Below are positions 35,546 to 45,668 of a DNA stretch of 64,000 nt, one piece after another. Below the pieces are notes generated by a model, which did no database searches, was not told the DNA's origin, and saw only the letters and a program-made list of their open reading frames with translations. The position numbers and the translations under genes are program-made. Positions within the stretch are counted from its first letter, which is position 1; each line of letters begins with the position of its first letter. The stretch comes from Candidatus Heimdallarchaeota archaeon (GTDB taxonomy: Archaea > Asgardarchaeota > Heimdallarchaeia > Heimdallarchaeales > Kariarchaeaceae): contig JASBSB010000001.1 of NCBI GenBank assembly GCA_030149205.1, forward strand, positions 652,712 through 716,711, given 5' to 3'.

Positions 35546-36724
35546 ATGATAGAATTAAAGATTCCCAAAAATACTGATGTTTTCAAGCCAAATTCTCCTG
35601 GAGAGAAGTTGAACTCAGGCGAATTATCAAAGCGAATCAAGGAATCAATAATTATTCAAGAACTAAAGGAAAAGCCCACCTTGCTTATAATCAATGATCA
35701 TCATAGATCTACACCAACCAAGGTTATTGCAGATATCTTGCTTGCGCAAGATGACCTCAGAATAGAAGAGGTAATTATTGCCACAGGTACCCATAAAAGT
35801 CCAAAAATAGATGAACTTCGTGACCTTATAGATGGTCAGCTGTCCAACCTTCAGCTTACAATCCATGATGGACATTTACCCCTTGAAGAATATGTATTTT
35901 TGGGATACACCAGTCGTCAAACACCGATATACATTAACCCAATTGTCATTAAATATAAACAGATCCTTGCAATAAATTCGGTTGAACCCCATTATTTTGC
36001 AGGATTTACTGGTGGATTTAAATCAATAGTACCTGGACTTGCTTCGATCACCACGGTCGAAAAAAATCATTCTTGGGCTTTAGATCCAAATTCTCTCCCA
36101 ACGAAAGTCCCAGGAAATCCTCTTCAGGATGACCTATGGGAAATTTATGAAAAATTGGTTGATCATCACCTATTGGGTATTCAATTGGTAAGCGTTGGTG
36201 AAGATATTTATGAGATAGATATTGGAGAGTTAAAGGAAGCATATTTTAACGCATTGAACACATCATTGAGTATCTTTGCGCATAAAGCAGATGTTGAGTA
36301 CGATATCATAATTTCAATTGTGAACCCTCCATTGGACAGGAGTCTCTATCAGGCACAAAAGGGTTTGGAGAATGTCCGAGGAGCTCTAAAAAAAGGGGGC
36401 ACAATTATCCTTGTAGCACGATGTACTGAGGGAATAGGAAATGATGCCTTCTATACCACACTAAAAAAATATGATACTGTGGATGGAGTGATTGTTTCTC
36501 TTAATCGTGAAAATTACAGATTTGGGGATCATAAGGCACATAAGTTTGCGACATTAGCGAAGTACTCAAAATTATTTATCCTTTCAGATTTAACAGTTGA
36601 AGAAACAGAGAACGTTTTTGCAAAAAAAATCTCACTAGAAGAAGTAAATGAGTTGTTGGCCTCCACAGAGGATAAAAATGTAGCTCTTGTTCTTGATTCT
36701 GGGATAACTGTCCTTTACAAATAG
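35546..36724 (+). CDS. LarA-family nickel-pincer racemase/epimerase
   Basis: 392 residues of the lactate racemase family. The key positions match the spacing of the Lactiplantibacillus enzyme: Asp51/Arg54 (DHHRSTP), His83 (ATGTHKS), His149 (EPHYFAGF), Lys159 (GGFKSIVPG, pincer attachment) and His175 (KNHSW, nickel ligand). The cofactor-making genes larB, larC and larE are not in the window. LarA homologues act on many 2-hydroxyacids, so the substrate is open. Confidence 0.85.
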   Translation: MIELKIPKNTDVFKPNSPGEKLNSGELSKRIKESIIIQELKEKPTLLIINDHHRSTPTKVIADILLAQDDLRIEEVIIATGTHKSPKIDELRDLIDGQLSNLQLTIHDGHLPLEEYVFLGYTSRQTPIYINPIVIKYKQILAINSVEPHYFAGFTGGFKSIVPGLASITTVEKNHSWALDPNSLPTKVPGNPLQDDLWEIYEKLVDHHLLGIQLVSVGEDIYEIDIGELKEAYFNALNTSLSIFAHKADVEYDIIISIVNPPLDRSLYQAQKGLENVRGALKKGGTIILVARCTEGIGNDAFYTTLKKYDTVDGVIVSLNRENYRFGDHKAHKFATLAKYSKLFILSDLTVEETENVFAKKISLEEVNELLASTEDKNVALVLDSGITVLYK

Positions 36725-36766
36725 CCAATCCGTTTTTAATCTTTTGTTGGTAATGTTGTCGCTATG

Positions 36767-36774
36767 TATTTATT
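36767..36774 (+). promoter_or_regulatory. TATA box of degV
   Basis: TATTTATT ends 24 bp before the TTG start at 36798. This spacing supports a leaderless transcript and that start codon. Confidence 0.5.
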
Positions 36775-36797
36775 CTATTGATTGAAGAGAATTTAGT

Positions 36798-37637
36798 TTG
36801 GTCAAAATAGTTACTGATTCTGCTTCGGATTTACCAATTGAATTCCAAGAAAGGTATAACATAACAGTTGTGCCATCAAGAATTTGGTTTGGGTCTGAAT
36901 CCTACCTTGATGGTGTTGATATCTCAACCTCTCAATTTTTGTCAATTCTCCAAAAGAATCCTCTAATTCCAAGGACCACTCATGCAAAACCAAGCATGTT
37001 TATGAAAGCATTTGAGTCAGATAATGAGCCTGTGTTAGCTATATTAACCTCAAGCAAATTATCCCCCTTTTACAGCTCAGCGGAATATGCAGTGTTTCAG
37101 GCGGGTTTAACTCATGTTACATTATTTGATTCCATGAATGTAAGTGCGGCACTTTCAACATTCGTAATTTTTGCTGCTGAAATGGTTCAGAAAGGATATT
37201 CTATAAGGGAGATCGTGAGGGTTTTAGATGATTTACGCAAAAGAACACGATCATTTATCATGTTTGATACATTAAAGTATGTTGTGAGAGGCGGAAGAAC
37301 ATCAAGTACTCAAGGGTTAATTGTGAGTGCGCTTAACCTAAAACCAATACTATCTATTGATGAGGGGTTATTGGAGTCACATACAGTCGCTTTTGGATAT
37401 TCTAAAGGAATGGATAAACTAATTGATTTAACTAGAAATGAGTTTCATCCAAACGAACCACTTTATTGCAATGTAGTCTACGCTGGAAATCCCCTTGACG
37501 CTCAACAATTAACTTCCAAGGTAAAAGACCAGTTAAGGTGTAAAACATTAAGAACAAGCTCAATTGGTCCTAGTGTTGCCAGTAATACAGGCCCTGGTGC
37601 ATTGGGAGTTATGACAGTGCCTTATCCAAATTTCTGA
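36798..37637 (+). CDS. degV: DegV-family fatty-acid-binding protein
   Basis: 279 residues starting at TTG. The hallmark MVKIVTDSASDLPIEF opens the protein. TSKLSPFYSSAEYA, DSMNVSAALS and the RGGRTSSTQG block near residue 170 line the lipid-binding cleft. DegV proteins in bacteria bind fatty acids for a fatty-acid kinase. Such proteins are less common in archaea, so the ligand here is uncertain. The Pelota gene follows 18 bp downstream and may be co-transcribed. Confidence 0.88.
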   Translation: MVKIVTDSASDLPIEFQERYNITVVPSRIWFGSESYLDGVDISTSQFLSILQKNPLIPRTTHAKPSMFMKAFESDNEPVLAILTSSKLSPFYSSAEYAVFQAGLTHVTLFDSMNVSAALSTFVIFAAEMVQKGYSIREIVRVLDDLRKRTRSFIMFDTLKYVVRGGRTSSTQGLIVSALNLKPILSIDEGLLESHTVAFGYSKGMDKLIDLTRNEFHPNEPLYCNVVYAGNPLDAQQLTSKVKDQLRCKTLRTSSIGPSVASNTGPGALGVMTVPYPNF

Positions 37638-37655
37638 GGATAAGATCAGAAGTTC

Positions 37656-38729
37656 ATGAAAGTCAAACAGAAAAATAAATCCAAAAACACCTTTATCATT
37701 ACACCTGAGACTGAAGAAGACATATATCAATTGTTTTTAAAGATCAGGATTGGTGATCTGGTTGGAAGCCGTACAACAAGAAAAATTACCCTACAGCAAA
37801 ACGAGGGAAAGTCTGCAAAGGTTACCAGAGAATTGGTTTTTTTGGTTGTAAGGTGTGAAAGGCTAGAATACAAGGGACTTGGTGACCATATTAAAGTCAG
37901 TGGACCTATAGTTGAGTCATCAGATGACAAAATCTCTCTACATTCACATCATAGCATCAGCATCGCTCCACTTCAAGACGTGGAATTAACTCGAGAAGTT
38001 TGGACTGATGGAGATATAGATGATCTTTATACTGAGAAAGATACAATTGGAAAAAGTGTGTTTATACTGGTGATTTCTGAGTCAGAGGCGATTTTTGCTA
38101 AATTTGGCAGAATTGCTATCAGAATACTGGCTCAGGTCACACCATCCATCCCCCGAAAATCATCATCCTCAACACAACATCAAGAGGCACTTGAAAGGTA
38201 TTTTGATGAATTGGAAGAATTAGGGTTACGATATCTGGATGAAATGGAAAAACTGGTTTTATTGGGGACTGGGTTCACGAAAAACAATTTTAAAGATTAC
38301 CTAGATTCAAAGCCTTCAAAGCTCGTGAGACTTTTGGAGGTTAAAGATACCCTTTCAGAGGGTAAAAACGCACTTACAGAGTATGTTAGGAGCATTACTG
38401 AAACTGATGACCCCAACTTCAAGAACGCTGTTGAACAAGTTAATTACACTGACAAGCTTTTAGAGGAGCTTGGTAGAGATTCAGGAAAGGTTGCCTATGG
38501 AGTGGATCATATTGAGAAGGTAATTGAGATGGGAGCAGTAGATGTCCTGATAATATTAGATGAATTAATCTATTCAGAACCACTTAATAGAGAACAGATG
38601 GAAAAGATAATCGATAAAACTAAGAAGTATGGTGGAACTGTATTTATAGCCAAGGCAAACCTCCCCAATAGTGAGGTAATAAAAGGATTAGGAGGGCTAG
38701 TAGGCTTGTTGAGGTTTCCTGTGGATTAA
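37656..38729 (+). CDS. pelA: Pelota (Dom34 homologue), ribosome rescue factor
   Basis: 357 residues in three domains. The N-terminal Sm-like domain begins TFIITPETEEDIYQLF and has LVGSRTTRKI. The middle domain carries LVISESEAIFAKFG without the GGQ of release factors. The C-terminal eRF1-like domain ends GGLVGLLRFP. Archaeal Pelota splits stalled ribosomes with aEF1A and ABCE1. The convergent gene downstream overlaps by 4 bp. Confidence 0.93.
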   Translation: MKVKQKNKSKNTFIITPETEEDIYQLFLKIRIGDLVGSRTTRKITLQQNEGKSAKVTRELVFLVVRCERLEYKGLGDHIKVSGPIVESSDDKISLHSHHSISIAPLQDVELTREVWTDGDIDDLYTEKDTIGKSVFILVISESEAIFAKFGRIAIRILAQVTPSIPRKSSSSTQHQEALERYFDELEELGLRYLDEMEKLVLLGTGFTKNNFKDYLDSKPSKLVRLLEVKDTLSEGKNALTEYVRSITETDDPNFKNAVEQVNYTDKLLEELGRDSGKVAYGVDHIEKVIEMGAVDVLIILDELIYSEPLNREQMEKIIDKTKKYGGTVFIAKANLPNSEVIKGLGGLVGLLRFPVD

Positions 38730-39250
38730 TGTGCATGATAAAAAAGCTTGTCTGAATAATGTGTCCTTTCAACGAATGATTGAGAGACAAAATCTTCAAG
38801 TATATCTCGAACTTGTTTTTTGGTAAGCTGAGGTAAAGAATCCATAATATCTGCCTCAGAAACCATTGATCCATCAGTTCCTGCTTGCAATTTCAAGATA
38901 CATAAAGCAACAGAAAGTTCATCCTCAGTTAAAGATTTTTTGACATTCCAGTCATCCAGAGATGGAAATGAAGACTGAATCTCTTGAATAAATACATCTA
39001 ATGCTTTTCTGACAACATCCTGAACACTAAAAACCAAAAATTGTGTCCTCACAAATTTTTTTAAGAGAAGATTTTGAATATGTACAAAATATTCAGGGTC
39101 AATTTTAATTCCCTCATTTGAACTTGCAACAGATATACAATACCTGATGCATTCTGTGTTTGTCTTAAAGTTATGCTCCTTTTTTATCCTTTGAAACAGC
39201 TCGACCTGATCATCATCTAGCTCAATCCTCAGGCTTAAACTTTTATCCAT
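38726..39250 (-). CDS. predicted DNA-binding protein (ribbon-helix-helix-like N-terminus, winged-helix-like C-terminus)
   Basis: 174 residues. The start SLSLRIELDDDQVELFQRI plus the TNTECIRYCISVA helix resembles a ribbon-helix-helix half. The last ~70 residues (LSVALCILKL ... MDSLPQLTKKQVRDILEDF) read as a winged helix. This suggests a transcription regulator. The middle is unassigned. Confidence 0.6.
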   Translation of the reverse strand: MDKSLSLRIELDDDQVELFQRIKKEHNFKTNTECIRYCISVASSNEGIKIDPEYFVHIQNLLLKKFVRTQFLVFSVQDVVRKALDVFIQEIQSSFPSLDDWNVKKSLTEDELSVALCILKLQAGTDGSMVSEADIMDSLPQLTKKQVRDILEDFVSQSFVERTHYSDKLFYHAH

Positions 39251-39306
39251 AAAATTTTACCAGATTAATTCCCTAAAAATATAACAGGTACGGGTTGTAT
39301 TTATGA

Positions 39307-39618
39307 TTACGTTTTTGCCTTTTCTTCACTGTTCATGGCTTCTAAAATCATACCTGTCATTTCTGGTGAAAGTTCATTTGCTAACTGGGATAATTCATCC
39401 GCACTTGCGGCTCTATAAAACACAGACCGCATATCCAAGAGGTTGGGAACACGGAAAATAACATGATTTTCCAAAAGCCTTCGCAAAGCATACTTTACAG
39501 CCTTTGATTCCACATCATCTCCCAATCTTTCCTGTATCTCTTTAGCAGTTAAGTTCCCTGCTTTTGATAAAATCGAAACGATTTCCAATGCCGGATAAGG
39601 TAATGATTGAATTGACAT
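39307..39618 (-). CDS. winged helix-turn-helix regulator, 103 aa
   Basis: The segment LEIVSILSKAGNLTAKEIQE, followed by KAVKYALRRLLENHVIFRV, is a standard winged-helix recognition unit. A short helical C-terminus follows. It resembles small archaeal single-domain regulators. It lies 56 bp upstream of the ribbon-helix-helix-like gene on the same strand. Confidence 0.72.
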   Translation of the reverse strand: MSIQSLPYPALEIVSILSKAGNLTAKEIQERLGDDVESKAVKYALRRLLENHVIFRVPNLLDMRSVFYRAASADELSQLANELSPEMTGMILEAMNSEEKAKT

Positions 39619-39820
39619 TGATGGGTAATTAATCTAGGAACATACGATTTAATAATGTTAATGCTATGACTGAGAATCAACAAAAAAATCCAAAATAAGA
39701 AGTTTAACTGCATGTAGAGGTAAAGTAATAAAGAAAGAGGTTTTTATCCTACAGGAGGGTACTCAATTTTTCATTAGCAACCTTTTAAAAAGCATTATAA
39801 TCCAAATTGACTAAAACTAC

Positions 39821-40576
39821 TCATTCCAAATTAGTTTGAGTCCCATTGTTGAAAAATTCTACTAATTGTTGATCAACATCAGGGGGGATGTATGTGACTA
39901 ACTGTCTTGCTGCATTGTATGCAAGCTCTTTGTCATAGTTTACCCTTACAAAAGTGATGGGGGAAGCGAGCGAATTTTGGTAAATGGTTTGCCATTCCTC
40001 AATCAAACTGTCCATCTCCTCTACATCTGGAACTTGATTAATAACAGCCAAAACTTTAGTTCCAATTTTAGGGACGACTCTTGAATAAAAATTTTTAACC
40101 AGTTTTTGAGTTCCAAAAAATGACTGATAGTCAGCCCGTAGAATTATCAGAAGATAATCTGATAGTGTCATCATACTTAAGGCAAACAATTGCAAGCCTG
40201 GGGTCATATCAAAGATTATGAGGTCATATCTGAGATTTGAGATATCAGAACGGAATCTATTCCTGATTTTTAAGAACCAGGATCTATCATATGAATGAAT
40301 CCTGTCTGAGGGGTTAAAGGTATCAGATGCAAACAATATGTCAAGCTGAGGGGATTGGTTATAGATACAGTCTTTAAGTGGAGCAGCCCCATTTAGATAA
40401 TCATTAAAATAAAGCTCTGGATTTACCTCATGGAATATATTTTTGAAGCTTGGCATTAGGAAATCAGCCTCTATAAGCAATACTTTTTGAGTTGTACTAA
40501 GTGTTTGAGATAAATGAATCGCAATCGAGGTTTTTCCACTGCCACCTTTGTACGAATGGACAAAAACCAACCTCAC
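39821..40576 (-). CDS. ParA/MinD-type ATPase
   Basis: 251 residues. The deviant Walker A YKGGSGKTSIAIHLS is at residues ~9-23. The switch II region is LIIFDMTPGLQ, and VLAVINQVPDV is the base-recognition strand. Such dimerising ATPases position DNA, chemoreceptors or surface organelles. No ParB-like partner is adjacent. The gene stands alone between two minus-strand regions. Confidence 0.85.
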   Translation of the reverse strand: MRLVFVHSYKGGSGKTSIAIHLSQTLSTTQKVLLIEADFLMPSFKNIFHEVNPELYFNDYLNGAAPLKDCIYNQSPQLDILFASDTFNPSDRIHSYDRSWFLKIRNRFRSDISNLRYDLIIFDMTPGLQLFALSMMTLSDYLLIILRADYQSFFGTQKLVKNFYSRVVPKIGTKVLAVINQVPDVEEMDSLIEEWQTIYQNSLASPITFVRVNYDKELAYNAARQLVTYIPPDVDQQLVEFFNNGTQTNLE

Positions 40577-40671
40577 ACATAGTTAAAATCAGTTTGAAAT
40601 ATAACTATTTTTTAAACTATTCAATTTCTCAACAAAATTCACTACTTTTTTTGAATGCTAAGTTGTCACTA

Positions 40672-41103
40672 TCATTTTAAAGCTTTAACAGCCTGAGTGG
40701 CACCACAGGCCTCACATCTCATCATCATAATACGGTCATTTTGTTCAAGTCTGGTGTCAGGTTTGTTACAGGTTGCACAAAGAACATAAAGCTCAATATA
40801 TCTCTCTAGTGCTTTTTGAATCTGGTTACGAGAGTGCTTACCCTGTAAGATCACCCTCTGGCCCTCAACATTTGCAGAGGTACCGAGTTCATTTGTCAGA
40901 AATTTTAGAAAGTGAGACTCTTTTCTATGCAAGGTGTTCATTAAAGCCTTCAACGAGTTAATGAAGGTACGGTTACCTTCCACCTCAGAGTCAATTTTCG
41001 GGATTTCAAATCTTGTATCATCGTCTGCAACAATCTGTGGTAGATTAGACCTGCCTCTTGAGAGAGCATCATCATAATCATATTTTTCCCAGTATTTACT
41101 CAT
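40672..41103 (-). CDS. eif2b: translation initiation factor aIF2 subunit beta
   Basis: 143 residues, the usual archaeal length. The central alpha/beta domain has LKFLTNELGTSANVEG and HSRNQIQKALERYI. The C-terminal zinc ribbon shows CATC and CEAC pairs. The N-terminal helix (YWEKYDYDDALSRG) binds the gamma subunit. aIF2 delivers initiator Met-tRNA. It is divergent from the CDC48 gene. Confidence 0.95.
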   Translation of the reverse strand: MSKYWEKYDYDDALSRGRSNLPQIVADDDTRFEIPKIDSEVEGNRTFINSLKALMNTLHRKESHFLKFLTNELGTSANVEGQRVILQGKHSRNQIQKALERYIELYVLCATCNKPDTRLEQNDRIMMMRCEACGATQAVKALK

Positions 41104-41289
41104 AAAATAAATGTTGAGACAGAGAATAAATACTTTAGGTAAGAAACAAGAGATGCAAATCCGCTCAACTTTACGCCTTAGGAGTGATTTTAAATTTTGA
41201 CGTTCCAGTTTAAATTCCTGAATTATGACACGTAAACAGTTTGTAAGTTAGTCATTTAAAACTTGAAGGGGTATTGTATAATTAGAAAA

Positions 41290-43515
41290 ATGTCATCAAA
41301 TCAAGGTGAAGCCCCAAAGGACGACCGCCCATTTATCGAATTGCGAGTTGCAGAAGCCAAGCAAAGAGATGTAATTAGAGGAAAGGTAAGATTAGATACT
41401 GATTCAATGAAAGCAATTGGTATTGCCACAGGTGATATTGTTGAAATTGAAGGTAAAAAAAGAGTGACGGCAGCGGTTGCCTGGCCAGCCTACACACAAG
41501 ATGTGAAAAAGTCTATCATAAGAATGGATGGTGTGATCAGAAGAAACGCTGGTGTCTCTCTTAGTGACAAAGTGATTGTCAGAAGAGCAATTGTCTCTAA
41601 AGCAGAAAAAATTGTTTTTGCCCCAGCTACAATGAATGTAAATCTAGATATTGCATTTGAATCATTTGTAAAGAGAAAATTGGTAGGTTACCCCCTATCA
41701 GAAAAAGACACTGTTATGATTCCAGTTCTAGGAAAAGCTATTCCTTTTGTGATTAAATCAACAAACCCTGATGGGATCGTATTAATCACAAATGAAACTG
41801 TTTTAGAAGTCTCTGACAAACCAATTGATGATAAAGGTCTCGGTGGAAAGCCTAAGATTTCTTATGAGGACATTGGTGGTCTTGTAGACACAATCCAAAA
41901 AGTTAGAGAGATGGTTGAACTCCCGTTGAAACATCCAGAATTGTTTGAGAAGCTGGGAATAGATCCTCCAAAAGGTGTGCTCTTACATGGCCCTCCTGGG
42001 GTTGGTAAAACCCTGATTGCAAGAGCTGTTGCAAACGAGTCTCAGGCACATTTTATATCACTTAATGGCCCAGAAATTATGTCAAAATACTATGGTGAAA
42101 GTGAACAGAGATTACGAAGCATATTTAGAGAAGCACAGGAAAATGCACCAACAATCATCTTCATTGACGAGATTGATGCTATAGCTCCAAGAAGAGAGGA
42201 TACCACAGGTGAAGTTGAAAGAAGAGTAGTCGCTCAAATGCTCTCATCAATGGATGGAATCACCAGCAGAGGACAGGTAATTGTAATTGCAGCGACTAAC
42301 CGAGTAAACTCAATCGATCCTGCTTTACGAAGACCAGGTAGATTCGACAGGGAAATTGAGATAGGTGTCCCAACCTTTGACGGCAGATTTGAGATACTGC
42401 AGATTCACACCAGAGGGATGCCACTTGCTGACGATGTTGATCTAAGAGAAATCGCAGAAACAACTCACGGTATGGTAGGTGCAGACCTAATGGCTCTTGG
42501 CAGAGAGGCGGCAATGCAGACTCTCAGGAGATTTTTACCTGAGATTGATTTGGATGAGGAGACAATTCCATCTGAAATTCTTGATAGAATGGAGGTAACG
42601 CATGATGATTTCTTAAATGCACAAAAGGAGGTTCAACCTTCTGCATTAAGAGAGGTCTTCATCGAAGCTCCAGACGTAACCTTTGAGAATGTTGGTGGGT
42701 TGGACACTGTCATAGAAGAACTAAAAGAAACAGTGGAATGGCCAATCAAGCAACCAGAGGCATTCGAGAGGATTGGTATAACACCCCCCAGAGGAATATT
42801 ACTATATGGTCCACCAGGTACTGGTAAAACCATGCTTGCCAAAGCTGTGGCAAATGAATCTGAGGCTAACTTTATCTCAATTAAGGGTCCAGAATTACTC
42901 AGTAAATGGGTTGGTGAATCAGAAAAAGCTATCAGAGAGATATTCAGGAAGGCTCGACAAGCTGCTCCAGCAATCATCTTCTTTGATGAAATTGACTCAA
43001 TTGCCCCAAGAAGAGGGATGACCTCAGATTCGTCTGTAACTGAAAGAGTTATCTCACAATTCCTTACTGAAATTGATGGGTTGGAATCATTGACTGACGT
43101 TGTCATACTGGCAGGAACCAACAGACCAGATATCATTGATCCAGCTCTTTTAAGACCCGGAAGATTTGACAGAATCATACATGTTCCCGCCCCGCTTCTA
43201 GAGGGAAGAAAGGATATTCTTGATATTTACACACGAAAGATGCCCTTGGACCGTGATGTTGATCTTGAAGGTATAGCCTTACAGACTGATGGGTTTGTGG
43301 GATCAGATATTGAGGCACTATGTAGAGAGGCAGGAATATTAGCTTTAAGAGAAAACCTCTTCACAGAGACTGTGAAGCATATACATTTCGAAAAGGCACT
43401 CCAGAAGATCCACGCAACTATGACACCAGAGGCAATTGAATACTACAATAAGCTTGAGAAGAGCCTTAAGACCCAGCATGGACAAAAAGCTCTCCACATT
43501 GCTGACTTTGAATAA
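41290..43515 (+). CDS. cdc48: CDC48/VAT-type double AAA+ ATPase
   Basis: 741 residues from the ATG at 41290; an upstream TTG would add nine residues. The N-domain (about 1-190) has the double-psi barrel [17 protein letters not shown]1 has Walker A GPPGVGKT and Walker [14 protein letters not shown]2 has GPPGTGKT and [12 protein letters not shown], with arginine fingers in RRPGRFDR and LRPGRFDR. It unfolds proteins for the proteasome. The end (KALHIADFE) lacks an HbYX motif. Confidence 0.96.
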   Translation: MSSNQGEAPKDDRPFIELRVAEAKQRDVIRGKVRLDTDSMKAIGIATGDIVEIEGKKRVTAAVAWPAYTQDVKKSIIRMDGVIRRNAGVSLSDKVIVRRAIVSKAEKIVFAPATMNVNLDIAFESFVKRKLVGYPLSEKDTVMIPVLGKAIPFVIKSTNPDGIVLITNETVLEVSDKPIDDKGLGGKPKISYEDIGGLVDTIQKVREMVELPLKHPELFEKLGIDPPKGVLLHGPPGVGKTLIARAVANESQAHFISLNGPEIMSKYYGESEQRLRSIFREAQENAPTIIFIDEIDAIAPRREDTTGEVERRVVAQMLSSMDGITSRGQVIVIAATNRVNSIDPALRRPGRFDREIEIGVPTFDGRFEILQIHTRGMPLADDVDLREIAETTHGMVGADLMALGREAAMQTLRRFLPEIDLDEETIPSEILDRMEVTHDDFLNAQKEVQPSALREVFIEAPDVTFENVGGLDTVIEELKETVEWPIKQPEAFERIGITPPRGILLYGPPGTGKTMLAKAVANESEANFISIKGPELLSKWVGESEKAIREIFRKARQAAPAIIFFDEIDSIAPRRGMTSDSSVTERVISQFLTEIDGLESLTDVVILAGTNRPDIIDPALLRPGRFDRIIHVPAPLLEGRKDILDIYTRKMPLDRDVDLEGIALQTDGFVGSDIEALCREAGILALRENLFTETVKHIHFEKALQKIHATMTPEAIEYYNKLEKSLKTQHGQKALHIADFE

Positions 43516-43703
43516 TCAAATTAAGTAATACAAATTTAATTGTTTTGAGCGTGGGAAGGTAGACTTCCAAATTAATTTTAACAATTTTCTTAACTGGCAA
43601 CAATTGTCTAGATTCGGAATATAAGTTATACACACCGGATGTTATTTCCATATTCTTTAATAAGTGAAAAAACCAAATAGGTATAAGAGAAGTTGAAACT
43701 ATA

Positions 43704-44477
43704 ATGGCGATGGAACAACCAAAAAAAGTTGGAAGAGATCGAAGTAAGAGACCAAGAGCTATGAAATGGGAGACAGAGTTGTTAGAGATCATTGAAGAGT
43801 CTCCAGACGTTAAAACATTCAGGTTCGAGAAACCTGAAGACTGGACATTTATCCCTGGTCAGTTTGTAATGGTCTTCTTTCCTGAGATATTTGGAAAGAA
43901 AAACCGAGCCTATTCCATTAGTTCATCCCCCAACTCTCCTTATCTTGATTTAACAATAAAGTTGTATGGTGTGTTTACACATTATATGTGGACATTAAAA
44001 GAAGGATCATCATGGACTCTAAGAGGTCCATATGGACATTTTATTATGGACATGGACCGTAACAATGACATCATACTTGTTGGTGCAGGTGTTGGAATAA
44101 CTCCTCTGATGTCAATGTTAAGGTGGTCAACCGAGGAAAAAATTGACAGAAGATTTCTCCTTCTTTACTCAAATAAGACACCAAAAGACATTGTGTTTAA
44201 CGAAGAAATTCAAGTGATACAGAGCATGAATCCAAATGTCAAGGTCGTTCACACATTAACAAGACTACAAGATAAACTGAAATCCAATTGGCCAGGTCTT
44301 ACAGGTAGAATCTCGGCAGATATGATCCGTGATCAGGTAAAACACTGGCAAGAACCAGGAGCAGAAATTGCCACAGTTTTCGGGTGTGGGCCTGCTGCAA
44401 TGCTAACAACAATGGAAGAAGTCATGATTTCACTTGGCTGGCCAAAAGAAGAGATTCATTACGAAAAATTCTGGTAA
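43704..44477 (+). CDS. FAD/NAD(P)-binding ferredoxin reductase-like oxidoreductase
   Basis: 257 residues. FAD domain: IPGQFVMVF and the classical RAYSISSSP. NAD(P) domain: LVGAGVGITPLMSML, and the C-terminal FGCGPAAMLTTM. This is the HmpA/BenC-type reductase core without an attached iron-sulphur or haem domain. It is a paralogue of the protein at 12000, which has lost the RxYS motif. It probably transfers electrons to a separate carrier. Confidence 0.85.
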   Translation: MAMEQPKKVGRDRSKRPRAMKWETELLEIIEESPDVKTFRFEKPEDWTFIPGQFVMVFFPEIFGKKNRAYSISSSPNSPYLDLTIKLYGVFTHYMWTLKEGSSWTLRGPYGHFIMDMDRNNDIILVGAGVGITPLMSMLRWSTEEKIDRRFLLLYSNKTPKDIVFNEEIQVIQSMNPNVKVVHTLTRLQDKLKSNWPGLTGRISADMIRDQVKHWQEPGAEIATVFGCGPAAMLTTMEEVMISLGWPKEEIHYEKFW

Positions 44478-44542
44478 AATTAAATCACAAAAATTCGTCA
44501 AAAAACCTTATTAAAATTTTTGAGCCTTTGTTAATACATTAT

Positions 44543-45199
44543 CTAATCATTATCAAATAATTTCATGTTATCTTCAAGAAACAGTTCCCCGGTCTCTCCT
44601 GACCAGAATGATTTTCCTTTCCCTTTGAAATTAAATGAGATGTCTACATCTTGATCTCCCCCAAATAATGCCACAGAGATGATACTTTCTCTGTCAAGTG
44701 CCTTCAGACTCTTAGCTAGTATGAAAAAAGTACGAGCATAGATTCCTCGCTTTGCGGCAACCTCCTGAGCATGACGTAGATACGATTCATCAGGGTGGAC
44801 AACAACAATATCAAAATTTAAAGTCTCAAGTGAATCCAATAGTGGCAAAGATTCACCTGTCAACATCACAACTTTGTTCTTCATTTCGAGCTTCAGAGTT
44901 AAATCATTAAAAATTTCACGTAAACTCCTGTAATCAGCCCTTGCCACTTCAGAGGGGAATATTTGCTTTGAATCATAATCAGCGTTAATGGTATCATACA
45001 ACATTAGCTCTTCATGCACCTGATCAAATCTCAAAAGCTCATCTCTAATCTGCCATTTGTGTTTGTTATTACATTCTATGAATCCATCAAAAATTTTGGA
45101 TTCATCAAAATCCCCAGAGACCTTATACTTCCTGTTAAATTCCATGCCTGAACTGAGACATTCTGGACACCAGAAGAGGTCAATAATCTTTAATTTCAT
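44543..45199 (-). CDS. Trm112-like zinc-ribbon protein with degenerate methyltransferase-like region
   Basis: 218 residues. The N-terminal ~60 residues resemble Trm112: IDLFWCPECLSSGMEF and GFIECNNKHKWQIRDEL, with a CxxC pair and a later Cys. The remaining ~150 residues have a Rossmann-like order (KVVMLTGESLPLLDSLE, FDIVVVHPDESYLRHA) but no clear SAM-binding glycine motif. It may be an activator or a divergent enzyme. The family is uncertain. Confidence 0.55.
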   Translation of the reverse strand: MKLKIIDLFWCPECLSSGMEFNRKYKVSGDFDESKIFDGFIECNNKHKWQIRDELLRFDQVHEELMLYDTINADYDSKQIFPSEVARADYRSLREIFNDLTLKLEMKNKVVMLTGESLPLLDSLETLNFDIVVVHPDESYLRHAQEVAAKRGIYARTFFILAKSLKALDRESIISVALFGGDQDVDISFNFKGKGKSFWSGETGELFLEDNMKLFDND

Positions 45200-45368
45200 A
45201 AGACCAAATTCGATGTGAGAATTAAAAAGAAATGATTGTTATTCAATTTTTTGTGTAATGTTAAATCCAATGTATCATAATTTAGATAAGCAAGGGATGA
45301 AATTCAAGGTACCCAGCCATCTCCCAAAATATGACTTTATTAACCCAAAATTTCAGTGATGTTTTGAG

Positions 45369-45668
45369 ATGTATTGTCTTAAAGTTCACCAGGTGGATGG
45401 TCATAGAATGATTGCTATCTGTGATGAAGAGATCCTCGGAAAGTCCCTCAAACACAATGGAGCAACTATAGTAGTTCAGGAGAGGTTTTATGGAAAGGAT
45501 ACTTATGAGGAAGATGAAGTCCTGATGGAACTGAAAGCCTTCACACAGCTTAATGTGATTGGTGAAAAAATCACCAACCTCCTAATTAAAAACAGAATAG
45601 TCCATCCAGCCAGCGTCTTGTGGATTGAACACGATGGTATAAAAATTGGGCATGTTATGGTGTTTTAA
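45369..45668 (+). CDS. DUF424 family archaeal protein
   Basis: 99 residues matching the conserved archaeal family that typically starts with a VH-type strand and has VIAICDEEILGK-like sequence; here MIAICDEEILGKSLK and ASVLWIEHDGIKIGHVMVF. Its stop and the NMD3 start share one base (TAATG), so the two are coupled. In other archaea DUF424 is also found next to translation genes such as nmd3 or eIF2beta. The role is unknown. Confidence 0.85.
   Translation: MYCLKVHQVDGHRMIAICDEEILGKSLKHNGATIVVQERFYGKDTYEEDEVLMELKAFTQLNVIGEKITNLLIKNRIVHPASVLWIEHDGIKIGHVMVF

Noticed and set aside
42633..43178. 181-codon open frame on the minus strand
   Set aside because: Lies fully inside the highly conserved D2 ring of the CDC48 gene and encodes no recognisable protein; it is a shadow of that gene.
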